A DNA stretch of 64,000 nucleotides from Yamagishiella unicocca (GCA_003116995.1 BDSL01000024.1:868001-932000), one strand, 5' to 3'. Counted from the first letter of the stretch, positions 1-12,598 are shown. Numbers and translations are program-made. Notes: a model not told the origin generated them from the sequence alone.

Positions 1-245
1 GGTGCTCAGGCTGCCTAGCTCGCGCATCGGCCGCACATAAGTGTGAGCCCCGTGCAAAATCGGAATTGCCCCATATGACAGAGCAACAGCGTCAGCAGGG
101 GTGAGGATAAACAGGGTGCTGCTCGCTGCAACACGCGGGCCCGGGAACGTGGATTGAGCAGCCGCAGTGGCGGTGACAGCCGCAGTGACAGCGGCAGTCA
201 CGGCCGCAGCACACCACCGCGAGGTCCATGAGGCTGCCGCGGGTT

Positions 246-372
246 GCACCACCATCACCATCACCACCACCGCCATCATCACCACCACCATCACCACTAT
301 CACCACCGCCATCATCACCACCACCATCACCACTATCACCACCGCCATCACCACCACCACCATCACCACTCT
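246..372. repeat. Degenerate ACC/ATC triplet repeat
   Basis: The stretch is made almost only of CACCAC, CATCAC and CACTAT blocks. A block of about 39 bp (CACCGCCATCATCACCACC and what follows) recurs roughly three times. It is a simple-sequence repeat with no supported coding role. Confidence 0.85.
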
Positions 373-721
373 GCTATGCCAAGCCACGTGCCGCCCTGGC
401 TTTGACTCGTTTCTCGCGACTACAAGACTAGGCGCCCAGGCACCCCGGCAGCGCGCTGCGCCCCGCCTCACACCCGCCCCAGCCCCCCAGCCCCCAACAA
501 CCCTCCGGGGCCCTCCGCACCCTCCCGCGGCTTTCCTCGCTACCCACATCGCATCCAGTGACCCCCATCACCACACAAACCGCCGCCACCCTGCAAACTC
601 ATAGCCCTCCCGAACCCCTCGCCGTCGCCCCAGCGCTTCGCATGTGGTGTTCGGATCACTGCCCGCACAGCTGCAAGGCGCCCCACAGCACCAATCCAGG
701 GAGGGGTGGCATAAGGACCGG

Positions 722-737
722 TTACATCCTGGTTACA
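722..737 (-). terminator. Tandem TGTAA poly(A) signals for the WD40 gene
   Basis: TTACA on the plus strand occurs at 722-726 and 733-737, which reads as TGTAA twice on the minus strand, about 225 nt downstream of the WD40 stop at 960. TGTAA is the usual poly(A) signal of volvocine algae. The assignment rests on motif and spacing only. Confidence 0.5.
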
Positions 738-959
738 ATCCAGGGAGGGAGGGGGGTGTCCCCTGACGCGTGCAGCCCCCTAACCCCAATCCCGCGAGGA
801 CACCCAGCCGCACGCCTCAAGCCACAACTCCGGCTCAGTAGTGCGTGTGTCCCCCCCTTCCCGAACCAGCCGCCCGGCTTCTTTCCGGTTTCTACTCCTC
901 CCACCGGTATATCGCTGCACGTCGCCCCACCGTTACCCCCACAACAGTCCCTCCCTGCC

Positions 960-3900
960 CTACCAGTTCCCTCCCCCCCGGTACACCAACAACGGCGCGC
1001 GCGTCCGGCCTGAAGGCGCTGCCGCCCCTCCCTGGTGGTGCGACTGCGGCTGCTGCTGCTGTTGGTCACCCATGCTCACGTCCTCCTCTTCCCCGCTCGA
1101 GGACAGCTGCTGCTGCGGCCGCGGCTGTGAGCCTGAGCCCGGGGCCGCCTTGCCGCCCGCTGATGACGCCGCCTCCGCCTCCGCCTCCGCGGCCTCCGCC
1201 CCGCCTGCTGTCCCCCCCGGCTGCTGCTGCTGCGGCTGCTGCTGTCCTCCCAGGGCCAGGGCTGCCATCTCCCCAGCTGCTCGATCCTGCAGCCCCAGGC
1301 AGCAAGCGGCAGGGCGCAGAGGGCGGGGCACAGCGGCAGAGTCAGGTTGGCGGGTGCAGGATCAGTTTGTGGCGCACGGGCTGCTGCAGGGTACGGCAAT
1401 GCCGTGCGTACAGCGTGTCCGAGTGTGAGCCGTATGCCAACGCAAGGCCGAACCTCTTTTGCTCCGGCCGGCCCCTCCGCCTCTCGAGCGCCGGTTCAGC
1501 CATGTGCTGCCTAATCAGGCTGGTATCGTCCTTATAGCACCCGCAGCCGTGGGTGACAGCAGCCCTGGTGGCCCGCTGACTGCCGCCACGTCAGCAGCGG
1601 CCGGGGGTGACTATTGCCACGTCAGCAGTGACCGGCTGACTGCTGCCACGTCATCCCTCAGGACGCACCCCCCCCCCACCCTGACCGCCTCACCGCGCCT
1701 CCCTGCTGTGAGCCATGCGGCTGCTGCTGCTGCGGCCGCTCCCCCTCGCTCCCCTCAAACAGCGCCAGAGGGTTCCTGGTTGCCAGCCCGCCAGCCACCA
1801 CACGACCCGAGCCCGCGCCTCGCCGCCGCGGAGGCGCCGTCATCCCCCCCGGCACAGTGGCCGCCGCCGCCGCCGCCGCTGCCGCAGGACCGGCCGGCAC
1901 CGCCGACGGCGACGTCGTCCCGCCCGCCCCCGCCACCCCGGCGGCGGCAGCGGCAGTGGCGGCAGGAGCAGCCGGCTGGACAGCTCCGGAGGCGGGTGGT
2001 GCGGCGGGTGGTGGTGCGGGGGGCTGCTGGCGCATGGGCGGCAGCAGCGCTGCGTCCTGTTGGGTCCACAGGCCCGCAGCCGCAGGAAGCAGCAGAGGGA
2101 AAGGGGGAGGGGAGCAGGGGCTGATTTTCGTGCTATGTCTTCGAAAGCTATTCGAGCTAAGACATCACGCGGTAGCCGGCAGGGAGGCAGTGCTGCCGGG
2201 GCTCAGCAGCACCGTCCCGGCTGAGGGATCCGAACCGGGCAGCCAGGCCAGGGCCGCGGCGTAGGGCGAGGGTGCGGAGGAGAAGAACAGCGAGTGGCGC
2301 GAGATGACGTCACCGCCGGCGCTGGTGGGGGCGAAGGCGAAGGCGCAGCCCCCAGACAGGGCCGTAGGATCAGCAACCTCGGCGCTCAAGTTCCGCGTGT
2401 ACGGGAGCTCCGCGGAGCAGCCACCTCAACCCAGCTGCCGACCAACAAACCCATGCTGGCGCCCCCGACGCGCAACACCCTGGGCCCCCCCATCCCTTCC
2501 CCCGCCCCCACGCCGTTCCCCACCTGCGGCTCCCCGCCCAGCGCCACTGCGCTGCCCCCTCGCGCCACCGCCACCGCCAGCACCGCCACGCCCTCCCCCG
2601 TGGGTGGCCGCAGCACACATGACGGCGGGCCGGCTGGGGGCAGAGCCCGGGGGGAGGCAGGAGGGGAGGGAGGGAGGAGGGGAGGAGGGCGGGGGAGGGG
2701 AGGAGGGCGGGGGAGGGTAGGGCAGAGCAGGGCAGACGACCCCCGTCATCAGGAGGCGGTTCGAGTGGCAGGCACGGTGGAAGCGGCGGCGGCGGTGGTG
2801 CTGGGCAGCCCGGTAAGGGAGGAGCGAGGGCCATGAACGTCACACCGCCAGCGGGTACAGTGTTTCTGTCTGCCCGTTGCCCCTCTCCACCCCCACGGCC
2901 CCGCACAAAGCCACGCGTCATGCATCATGCAACAAAACCGCCGCGTGAGCGTTACCTTGCTGCCCCGGCTGGTAGCCGTACACGGCTCCATCCCGGCACG
3001 CCACCAGCCACATCGCCGGAGGGGACTGCGAGCTGCTGACGGAGCCGGCGGCACCAGCTGCTTCCGCCACCCCCCCCGCCGCCGCCACCCCCCCCGCCGC
3101 CGCCACCGCCGCCGCCGCCGCTCCTGCCGGCAGGTATGCGAGTGTGAGTGGCGAGGCGGGCAGCTCCAGGGAGGTGAGCACCTGCATGGTGCGGACGTCC
3201 TGGGGGTTGGAAGGGGGGGAGAGGCGGGGGGGGGGCTGGAAAGGGGGGGAGGCACGATAACCCAGCGGGCGCACGTGGGGCGGATTGCACCATGCGCCAT
3301 GCACCATGCACGATGCACCATGTACCTGTACGGCCCCCCACTCACCACCTCCACCAGGCCCCCTTCCCGGGTGGTCAACCCCACGCGGGCGCCGTCGGCC
3401 GTGAAGGCGCAGCCGTTGCACATGGGCTGGCCGGGCAGGACCACCTGGCCCACCCACTCCAGCCGACCCGTGGGTCGCAGGCTCCACAGCCGCAGCGTGC
3501 CGTCGCAGCACGCCGCCGCCACCAGCGAGCCCCCCGGCTGGCGGCACACGCCGAAGATGTAGGAGGGGCGGGACCCGCCCATGATGGCATCTGCAATTGT
3601 ATGGCCGTACGGTCGTACGGCCGTATGGCGGGAGGTAGGGCTTTCGTGGGCGGCGAGGAGGAGGAGGAGGAGGAGAAGGCGGCGGGGCAGTGCAGTTCGT
3701 ACGGAGCGCATGAAAAAGGCGCGCGATGGTCACCTAGACTTGGGGTTGCCGCACCGACCCGCTCGTCAAGCTCGAACATGCCCCAGGTCCAGCCGTACGT
3801 TTTGTTACCGACGTTTTGCTATCACCACCGCCACGATCATTCCGCCTCCCGTCCCGTCCCCCGTCCCCTCCCACACGGTCGCCCCTCCCCGGCCCCCGTC

Positions 3901-5696
3901 CCTGCGTCCCGCCCCCCATCCCCTCCCACACCCGCGCCATTGCCTCCCCCCTCTTGAAAAACACACACGCCCCGCCCACCCTGCGTGATGGTGCTGCCGC
4001 TGGTCCCCGGCGCGTCTGCCTGCTGCGACACGGCCCCCTCCTGGAGCGACCAGATGAACAAGGACTCGCTGCTGGCCACCAGCACGTGAGTCTCGAAAGG
4101 GGGCAGCAGGCCCCCGTCGCCGCCGGCGCTGCCGGGGCGGGGCCCGGGTTGTACGGTGTACGGATTCGGCGGCGGCGCCGCCGGGTTGACGAGCTCGACG
4201 TGGTACACCTCCTCGGGGTGGCCATCCAGTACGGCAAGCTGGCGGCCTGGGGAGGGGGAGGGGGAGGGGGGGTGGCGATAAAACCCGCGAGTGTGTGTGT
4301 GTGGGGGGGGGGTACCGGGGGGTATGGGGGTCGAGAGGGCGGGTACCGGGGGCGTCGGCGGGGGAGAAGGAGTGCCGTACTGGCGGTGGCGGCGCTGGGG
4401 GCCGGAGAGAGCATGCGGGTGGCGGCGGAGGGTGCAAGGCTGTGGGGGCTGCCTGAGGCACAACAAAACACAACACCCCGTGACCAACACCGTGTCCCAC
4501 GCCGCGTGTGTCCCAGAGTGTCCCTCAGTTCCTGCCTTGGTCGTTGCAACGACCAACCAACCAACCAACCAACCAACCGCGCAGCCAACCCACGCTGAAG
4601 ACAGCGTCTGTCTGTACGACCCCCTGCCGGCGGCAGCCCCCCCCCCCGGACAGCGCGTTTCCTAGCTCACAGGTGACCGTCGTACAGCCGCGCTGTCGTA
4701 CTCACCGGTGTAGCCCTGCTCGTTCAGGTCGGCCGCCCACAGCCGTACGGTCCGGTCCGCGGAACCTTGGTGCCGCACCGGGGGCCGGGGATTTTTGTAA
4801 GACCGGGCGGGGGGAACAGAAAGGGGATTACGTAACGAAGATGGAGTACTGTACGGCCCTACGTTGCCACGTCCGAGTTGCTTGTCGTACTGTGCCCCGC
4901 TGCGCCCCCTGCCAAGCACCAAACTGCCCGGCCCGGCCAAGTCAGGGGAGGGTATGAGAGGAAACCCGTGGGTCGGCACTGAATAGGAGAACCAAGTCAG
5001 GCGGGAGGCCTCCGTGCTCCCACTAGCACCGCCGCCGTCCTCACAACATCCCAAGGATTGCGCACTACCGCAGTCTGCCACCCGACACCAGCACCCACCC
5101 GACGCCAGCAGCATTCCGTTGGCGGACCAACAGGCCCGCAGCGCCTCTCCGGAGTGGCCCAGGAAGGCGCGGACCTGTGGTGTGTGTGTGTGTGGGGGGG
5201 GGGGGGACGCCAAGACGTGACGTGGCACGACTTGCCGTGCATGTCTTGACATGCCGTACTATCGAGAGTCTCCCTACGCCATGTGTCTTTTGGTGGGCCG
5301 ATCTGCTCGCAGCGCTGCGCGCTGCACTCTGAGCGACGTTGGGCACGCGACGAGGGACCGCTCCAGGGTTGTGGGTCCGCTAAGGGGCTTATGCGGGGGG
5401 CTGGCGGCCCCGAGGTGATGCCGCCTGGAGGCATCTAGAGCCAGGCTTGACATCTGCTGCGCTGTGATCTTGCGCAACACATCGAATCTGACGCACGTGG
5501 TGCGCCTGTAGCGTACCTGCTTGTACATGGTGGAGCCATCCGGCCGCCTCCACATGCGCACGCTTGTGTCCTCGGAGGCCGTGAGCACGATGTCATCGCT
5601 AAAAGGGTGGAAGGCTACGTCGAATATGCGCTCACCGTGGCCATAACCCTGGGCCATAGGCCAGGGCGAGCAGCCTGGCAATTGCAGCGCGTGCAT
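960..5696 (-). CDS. WD40-repeat protein with Ala/Gln-rich C-terminus
   Basis: Ten exons: 5517-5696, 5099-5174, 4706-4765, 3980-4246, 3346-3590, 2956-3199, 2524-2633, 2213-2407, 1694-2056, 960-1286. Phases agree throughout and give 688 aa. WD40 blades are clear: an HGERIFDVAFHP...TASEDTSVRMWR blade (about residues 20-50), GHSGEALRACWSANG...GSADRTVRLW (61-95), a blade starting LAVLDGHPEEVYHVEL, and a GGSLVAAACCDGTLRLWSL blade near 210. Residues 61-460 therefore probably form one propeller, usually a protein-protein docking platform. The last two exons are low-complexity Ala/Pro/Gln, with an acidic SGEEEDVSMGD patch near the end. The start is the first ATG of the open frame. The junctions of exons 7-9 are the weakest, because the acceptor before 2407 lacks a strong pyrimidine tract. 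I do not recognise a specific orthologue. It is divergent from the senescence-domain gene. Confidence 0.8.
1575..1655. repeat. Three-copy GCCACGTCAGCAG repeat in the last WD40 intron
   Basis: GCCACGTCAGCAG, or a one-to-two base variant, occurs three times about 31 bp apart, with GGTGACT/GGCTGACT between copies. It lies in the intron between exons 9 and 10 of the WD40 gene. Function unknown. Confidence 0.7.
4945..4980 (+). repeat. Copy of the dispersed GAGGAAACCCGTGG intronic motif
   Basis: GAGAGGAAACCCGTGGGTCGG sits in WD40 intron 2. The same block with small changes occurs at about 8379, 23221, 26231 and 27593 and, in variant form, in introns of other genes, in either orientation relative to transcription. 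See the finding on intron-borne repeats. Confidence 0.6.
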
Positions 5697-7161
5697 TTGT
5701 GCCAAATTGGTTGCGCCCGGGTTAATTTGATTGACCAGGTAAAGTATTAAATGAATGTTTAGATACGTTTAGAGATTACACGATGGCGTTGACTAAAGCA
5801 TAGAAGTGCGCGAAGGAGACAGGTGGCGCAACTGGTTCATCGCAAGCAACAAGATAATGCAGTGATTATTAAGCCCGCTTCCCTAGCTCCAGATGTTCCA
5901 ATCCCTATGTCTTGACCTTACCGACTATGCAGTACACACATGCCGTCTTCGATCTCTTTGCTGCGTGTGCCCCTCGGAAACTTCGCTTCGCGGTTGTCAA
6001 AAGACACATATGGGCGAGGAGACGCCAAAATCGGTTAAGCCCGTAAGCGCACCAACTTCCGTAGGTCGGCTTTTCGCCCGAGGTTTTGTCCGTAACCGAA
6101 TACAAGACATGTGTCGCACGATGCCATTCGCCGTCCCTGAGATTCCCGCAAGCGCAGTAAAGCGCTTGGGGTTTCCTACGATTGCACCGTAGCTGTCCGG
6201 AACGGTCCGAACGGCGCCAAGTTTGTCCTCACTTTCTTCTAACATGGGGCTGCAGCAGCTACAAGTGCGAAAGCACAATCTTGATGGGCCAGACCGCTAC
6301 AAAGCTCACAGGCACGAATGCCTCGCCGAATAGGGACAGACAGGAAAAAAGCCGGGCAGATGGAAACACGGGCCGAGCACCGACCGACAGCAAGGCCAAA
6401 ACCCCAAACCTACGAAGGCAAGGCAACGAAACATGAGGCCGACCGCAGCCCACAGCCACCGTCCCCTCCACTGGCCACATCAGCGATACGTCTGCATTGT
6501 TCCTTGAAAGTCGCTTAGGCGTCCGAACCCAGGGCATGGGGAAACCCAGATCTATCTTTTTCACGCGTCCACTGCCTCGCACTGCCCAGCCTTCCATCTT
6601 CCAACCTGAGATTTATACGTCTACTATCTTGATTCCGCATCATCAAATGGACGATTTGGCCCTATCTCCTCCCTTCCCGCCCTTTTTCCGTAGGCCAGCC
6701 GTCGCATACCGCGTATCCTTGCTCGCCTCAGCAGCTGCAGCTCGCGTACATCGTCGGCAACGTCCTTCTTATGTAGCTGCGCCAAGACCTCAGAGTCCAA
6801 GACAGCAACGGGCGGGTGCCGGCGCAGATGCCCAGCGAACTTCCGTACTACCGCTGCCGTCATGGTGCGCAGGTGGAACCGATGGAACCGCGAGCATGAA
6901 AGGCGGTTCCTTTGGGTTTCAGCGATAGATTGACGGTACCTTGCAATGCTTGTACTACTTGTATCACACTGATCCGGCGTCCGGCTAAATGGGTTAATAA
7001 CGAGCATGAGCGTGAGATGAGCGCGAGCGCGTCACCGTACATTGTGCGTTACGCTGCCGCTACTTTACTTGTAACACGCCAGTAAGCCGTTTGCGAACAC
7101 GTTGCTGCTAACGCACATTTCCGCAATCTGTAAATGTCCTGTGCGCAGCTAGGCTGAGCGC
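5697..7161. promoter_or_regulatory. Divergent intergenic region between the WD40 and senescence-domain genes
   Basis: This 1.46-kb stretch separates two start codons on opposite strands, so it must hold both 5' UTRs and promoters. It is less GC-rich than its surroundings and its frames are short and unlike any family I know. I see no confident TATA box. Confidence 0.6.
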
Positions 7162-10100
7162 ATGCCGTTGCTCCTTCCGCGCCCGCTGGGAGGAAGTCCG
7201 TTCCCCGGCGGTGAAAGCAACAAGGGCAGGAGTGGCTCACAACAGCAGCAGCCTCAGCACCAGCAAACGCAGCAACAAGCAAAGAAACAGCAGCAGCGGA
7301 AACCTTCCAACTGGACGGCTCTCATCGCGGCAGCTTTCGGCGGCAACTCCGACGAACCCCTAGCCGCGGCCGGCGACTCGCAACAGGGGCAGGACCAGTC
7401 TGACATAATGCCGAAAGGTCAACAACCCAGCCAAAAGCACCATCGCGGCAACAAGCGGCAACAGCTTCTCTCGGCTGCCTGGCCCGCCGAGGCCCACGGG
7501 GCACATCGTGACGTGGAACCATCCGCACCGCCCCTGCCGGCAGATGCACCTCCCTTCAATTCGTTTGGCGCCAGCTATCCGCAAGTGCCGCAGGGCTACT
7601 ACGCGCCTCCACTTCAGGCCGGCGGGAGGACCGCCGACCCACGGGACGCTGCCGCGTTGAGGAGGCGCGGCGGCGGCCACGGCAGTAGCCTGCTGACGCT
7701 TGCTGCGGGAGCGCCGCCGGCGGCGGTTTCGGCGCTGCTTTCCAACATCGTAAATCTATTTGGGCTTCGCGGCGGCAGCCACGCCGGCGGCGGCACGTAC
7801 GGCAGCGCCGGTAGCGGCGGCGGCGGTGGCGGCACCGAAGCCGCAGCCTTGGCCGTCGTGGAAAATGAGGACGACGGCCGACGGCTGATGCAGAGATTAC
7901 GCGTGAGAGGACTTAGCGAGGGTTGTAGTAGCAAATAACAGTTACCGGTGGTGCGGGCATATTGGGGCGGAGTCCGCCCCTCTGTTCCCCACCCCTTAAC
8001 ACACGCCAGGCTCCGGCCGGCGTAATAATAATTATTATAAAACAACAACCACAGTGGGCTCTAGAGGGGTGTGTCTTGTTTTGTAGAGGTGTTAGGTTTT
8101 TAAACCGAATACGGTATGGTTGTTTACCGGTGGGACGTCCGCGGGTGGACACCTACCTTCGTTTCCGCATCTTGTCACCTAGCCTTCTCCCAGCGCTCAT
8201 TCTGCCGCTGCCGCCGCTGTTGCCTATACAGGACATCCTGCTGGCAGATGCGTCTCTCTTCAAGGCAAGCAAGAGGCATGCCTCCGGGATGGGGTGCGGA
8301 TGCGCCTAACTAGGATGCAAGCCGCGCTGCTGCGTGGCTGAATGTGTTGCTCCGATCGAAGCTGGGGGGGGGGGGTCGAGGGAAACCCGTGGATGTCCGA
8401 AAAAAAAACCGTTTGAACCAGAAGTTTTGAGATGCATGCTGGAGAACTGGGTTGGGGATACGAAAGCTGGGGGGGGGGATAGCCTGTTCCGGGGGCCTGC
8501 TTCCGACACCTACGACACCTGCCCATCCAATCCTTCTACCTTCGGCGGTATCTTGTCTGGGGGTGCCGAGCAGCTATAAACCGCGCGCTCAGTCCGGACC
8601 GGTGACCATGAGCGTCTTTAGGTGCAGGGTGCATTTGCGTATGCCCCATCAGCACTACCCGTCCTACCACCTCAACACGCCCCCTCCGTCCACAACGTAC
8701 ATATTGTACGGATGTACGGGTGTACGGATGGTGGAACGCAGGTTGACGACGGCAGCGGACGCGTCCAGGCCCTAGTGGAGGGCGACACGCTGAGGCTCAG
8801 GCTCAGGAAGCAGCAGCCCCATGAGCAGCAGCCCCATAAGCAGCGGATGCACGGCAGCCTCGAGGCTGGTGGCGAGAGCCAAGACGTCTTGCAGATGCAG
8901 GCGTGTCGTGGTGGGGGCTGGGGGCATGGGGACAATGGCCAGGCCTATGCTTGCAGCGTGGGTGGTCGTACATTTGCGTGTGTGGGACGGAGGGGTTGCA
9001 TGCGTGGCAGGCCTTGCTCCGGCGTGTGCGTTTTGCCCCCCACCCCCCAGGACAGCGCGCGGCTCGGGATGCTGTAGCATCTGCATCGCCGTCCTCCTCC
9101 AACCCTTCTAGACACCTCTTGAACCCTCAAATCCCTAATTGATGCCAAGCGCAACTTACCTGACTTATAACCTCACCCTTCCACCCAACCCGCCCGACCC
9201 ACTGCCTGCCTAATTAATGGCGGCGGTTGCAGATCGGCGATCTCACCTCCCTGGACCTCGATCTCCCGGGCGCTGAGCCGTTACCGTTCCTCCGGGCCGG
9301 CCCCGGCGTCTACACGTTCCGGTGCCCCCCGGAGCGCCTGGAGGTACGCCGCGGCAGCGGCAGCAGCGGCGACGATGGCAGGGACGGCGGCAGCGGTGGT
9401 GGTGGTCCCGCGTGGCCGGAGCAAGGCGCTAGTGCCGCGCGCCAGCAGCACCACGACCACCGGCAGCAGCAGGATCCTGATCAGGTCGGTGTCAAGGGTG
9501 GCCCCAGCAGCGGACGGCAGGAGAGTTACGGCGGCAGCAGCAACAGCAGCAGCAGCGGCGGCAGTAGCGTCTACTACTGCCTGACTGTGTCGCCAACGGT
9601 GTGCGACAGCTGCAGCCTGGACCAGCTGGACTCCATCCTGGCGGCTTACACCAGGTTCAGGTGGGCGGCGACACGCCTGCTCCCTCCCCGCACACAGCCC
9701 TCGGCCCTCTACCAGGTCACTTCTGTCCGCCCACCGGTACACCCTACGCCACTCACGCCTGATCACCACGCACCCTCCCCCAAATTCCCCTTCCGCACCC
9801 AAATTCTCCTTTCACCCCAAATTCCCCTTCCTCCCCCAAACGTTTCGTCGTGTTGACAACCAAACATGTCACCGTGCCGGCGCAGTCGCCAGCCAGAGGG
9901 ACCGTCTGCGGGGGGCGTGTCGCAGCAGCAGCAGCAGCGGGCGGTACGCGCCGGCGATGGCGGTGTACCGGCCGCAGGAGGCCCGGTGCCCGCCGCCGCC
10001 GCCGCCGCCGCCGCCGCGATCCAGGGAGGTCGTTTCGCCGCGCCCGCAGGTGCAGCTGACTACACAGGCGCTGGCGCCCCTGCTGGGCCGTACGTGTCGT

Positions 10101-12303
10101 ACAAGTCGTACCCGGAGGTCCATGCAGCGACCTCAGGCGACATGGTGTCCTACCAGGGCGGTGGCGCTGGCGGCGGCGCTGGGGCCGTAGCGGCGCCGCT
10201 GCCGACGGCGGCGGCGGCGGTGTGGGCGGTGCTGGGGTCGGCCGTCTCTGCGCCTGAGGGGGCGGCTAGGCTGGCCAGCCGGGCGGTGGAAGCCGCGCGC
10301 ATTGTGGGCGAGGCGGTGGTCGTGGCGTCGCACTCCCTGGCGTACGACATCCGGCGGCGGGTGCGGCGGGAGTGGGGCTGGGGTTCGGCGGGCCGGCGGT
10401 GACGTGGCCATGTACGGCTGCTGCCACGTGGCCATGTGTAATCAGCGGTGGGCGGGTCCGGGCGTGCAGCAGTGCGATCAGGGTATCTGAACATCGAGGG
10501 CGCGCCTCCGGAGGTAAGCCCTGCCGCCGGCTTCAGCCCACCTGACTGCGGTTCCTCATTTCTTTCCCTCATTGCAACCTCAGCCGCGCCAGGTGACCTT
10601 CCCGCAGCCGGTGTCTCCTGTCCTCCCTTGTCAGCCCACTTGTTTCCTCTCAATCCCCTCCAAAATCGGTCTTCCTGTTTCTTCGCCGTCCCTCGCTCCT
10701 CCACCCGCCCAGGCTGACAACCTGACGCGCCAGCTGCCTGCTGCTCCTGCCTCAGCGAACGGCAGAACCCCGCCCCGTCGTGGCGGCCTGGCCGCCCTCC
10801 TGCCGATCCGGCTCGCAGTGGTGGTGGTGTGGCTCCTTGCCAGGACGGCGGCAGTGGTGGTGGGGCTGGTGACGGAGGCGCTCGCAGGTGGGTGAGGCCG
10901 CCGCTAGGCTTCTGTGGCTGCTACCACTCTATGGCCGCTAGGCTTCTGTGGCTGCTACCATAATATGGCCGCTAGGCTCCCATGGCTGCTACCATAATAT
11001 GGCCGCTAGCGTAACCTGTTCAGTGCCCCAGTCCAAGCCATGATGCTGGCCGGCCCACAGGTGTACTTTTATCCACAGCGCTGCGCCTTTTGCTCACCGC
11101 CGCTTGCTGCCTGGGATGTGCGCAGGCGCCGGCGCCTGTGCGGCCGAGTTCGTCCTCTTCAGCGGCACGCTGCTGGCGAGGTGGCTGCCTGCGCTGGGAG
11201 CGCTGGGTCGCAGACGCCGCGAGGTGCACACCTACTACCCCCCAGGCGGCGGAGGTGGAGGCGGGCTGCAGCCACTGGAGGCGTCCGCGTGGGGTCTGCT
11301 GGGTGGAGCCCTTGCGGCGGCGGCGACACCCGGCCACCTGGCACGCACGGCGGCGGGCACAGCGCTGCTGGTGTACGGTGAGTGTGTGCTCACGTGCGTA
11401 CGGGGGGCAATTCCGCACTGGTACGAACGGCGAAGCTTGCACTGCTCTGGAGCTGGCGGCCCCCGTTTGCGTCGTACCGAAAGGTATCGAAAGGGAAAGA
11501 CATCGCCTCGTATCGCCATCCGCACAGCTATGCTAAGGCAGGACTGTGGATTGTGGAGGGGTGTGGAGGGGTGTGGAGGGATGTAGGATCCTCGGGTTTG
11601 TGGAGCTGGTGGATGGCATTTAGCGAGGCCCGACGCCTGGATGTAATTTCTTTCTGTTACGGCTCTCAACAAGGCCGGCCGGCCTGTCGGGCGCGGCACA
11701 AAACTGTGTGAAGGCATACACGCATGCATGCGTCGTGTGCTGACTTCGACGCATTACGACTGTCGTACGCTCTGTCGTCGTACCTTCATTTGCAGGTGAG
11801 CTTCACGGCAGTCTGGAGGAGGCCACCCGGGTGGTGCTGCACGCGCTGGCGGACGCGGCGAGTGAGCTGGCTGCGCACTCGGGCGGGCAAGAGGCGGCGG
11901 GACTGACCCGCGGGTCGCTCGAGGCGATCGGCTACACCCTGGACGCCATCACCGGTGAGAGCGAGGGGCCAAGGGGGCCTGTCGCGACGCGCTTTTAGAT
12001 TCGTCCTCCTGACCAGTACGGCGGGTACGGCGGTTGTGTATGGCCGCGCACAGGCGAGCTCCTCGTGTCATTCGTTCGTTTGTTGCGGCCTGGGCTCTCG
12101 CCCCCCGCCCCTTGCTGTGCTCTTGAATAGGTCTGTGATCTTGAAAGAGCGCCGCGCGTCATGCCGCATGCTGCCTGCTCACGGCTCTCGCAGGAGTGCG
12201 CAAGGTGGGGCTGCGGGCGGTGGCCAGGGAATACCAGCGCCGCCAGGCGACCGCCGTACTGGCGGCGCCGCCGCCGCCACCAAGGCCGCGGCGACGGCTC
12301 TAG
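7162..12303 (+). CDS. Senescence/spartin-domain protein, ERD7-like
   Basis: Nine exons: 7162-7902, 8232-8264, 9233-9660, 9886-10382, 10482-10513, 10713-10887, 11126-11377, 11796-11954, 12194-12303, giving 808 aa in frame. Residues 1-247 are Gln/Gly/Pro-rich. Residues 248-400 (DILLADASLFK, then GPGVYTFRCPPERL) match the N-terminal half of plant ERD7-type proteins, and SVYYCLTVSP follows. The C-terminal part holds the alanine/valine-rich senescence domain, ending in SLEEATRVVLHALADAASEL, GGQEAAGLTRGSLEAIGY and GVRKVGLRAVAREYQ, which align in order with the ERD7 C-terminus. In plants this family binds membrane lipids or lipid droplets and is stress-induced; that role here is inference. Exon 3 could instead end at 9715 with exon 4 starting at 9893; both options keep frame. 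Intron 2 uses a GC donor. Confidence 0.85.
8265..9232 (+). other. GC-AG intron (intron 2 of the senescence-domain gene)
   Basis: Exon 2 ends TTCAAG and the intron begins GCAAGC, the classic GC-donor context. The acceptor is GGTTGCAG at 9232. No GT donor nearby keeps frame, because continuing exon 2 reaches a stop within 16 codons. The intron also carries a copy of the dispersed repeat at 8371-8466. Confidence 0.65.
8371..8466 (+). repeat. Dispersed intronic repeat, long form (copy 1)
   Basis: The block runs GAGGGAAACCCGTGGATG, an A-run, ACCGTTTGAACC, then GAGATGCATGCTGGAGAAC and GGTTGGGGATACGA. Related blocks in the same order occur at 27171-27285 and 38713-38806, and a shorter one at 16597-16640. 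All lie in introns. Confidence 0.7.
10900..11010 (+). repeat. 34-bp tandem repeat in senescence-gene intron 6
   Basis: Units start with GCCGCTAGGCT at 10900, 10934, 10968 and (partial) 11002, each followed by TGGCTGCTACCA. Copies differ by a few bases. It is unrelated in sequence to the 34-bp array in the KEA gene. Confidence 0.9.
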
Positions 12304-12598
12304 CGCTGGGGCTGCGCGGCAACGAGGTCGGCTCGCTGACCTTGTCCCCGTCCTGGCCGACCTATCTGTACTAGTGGGAGGCGTGGAAGGAAGGGAGTGA
12401 GGGGATTATGGAATGCGTAGTGACGTTCGCCGTGCGACTGATGCCGCCGTGTGTAATGGCAACAATGGCTGAAGGGCGTAGATCGGGAAGGGTATGCGTA
12501 CGACAGGACGCGGCGTCGGCTGTTCGGCATTTGACAGCAGGGAGGCTGTGGTGCTTGAGATGTCCAATCCTCTCGAGGCTAGGTGGGAGGTGTTTCGT

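Larger units (their letters stand above)
1..959. other. Left flank, no supported gene; probable 3' UTR of the WD40 gene at its right end
   Basis: No reading frame here resembles a protein family. Positions 246-372 are a degenerate ACC/ATC triplet repeat, which explains the His/Thr-rich translations. On the minus strand two TGTAA poly(A) signals, at 722-726 and 733-737, lie about 225 nt past the WD40 stop codon, so the right end is probably that gene's 3' UTR. The rest is C-rich and looks non-coding. Confidence 0.5.

Noticed and set aside
9661..9715. Extension of senescence-gene exon 3 to 9715
   Set aside because: Frame is kept with an acceptor at 9892, but the donor at 9661 (GTGGGC) is closer to the local consensus than GTCACT. 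Kept as an alternative rather than the main model.
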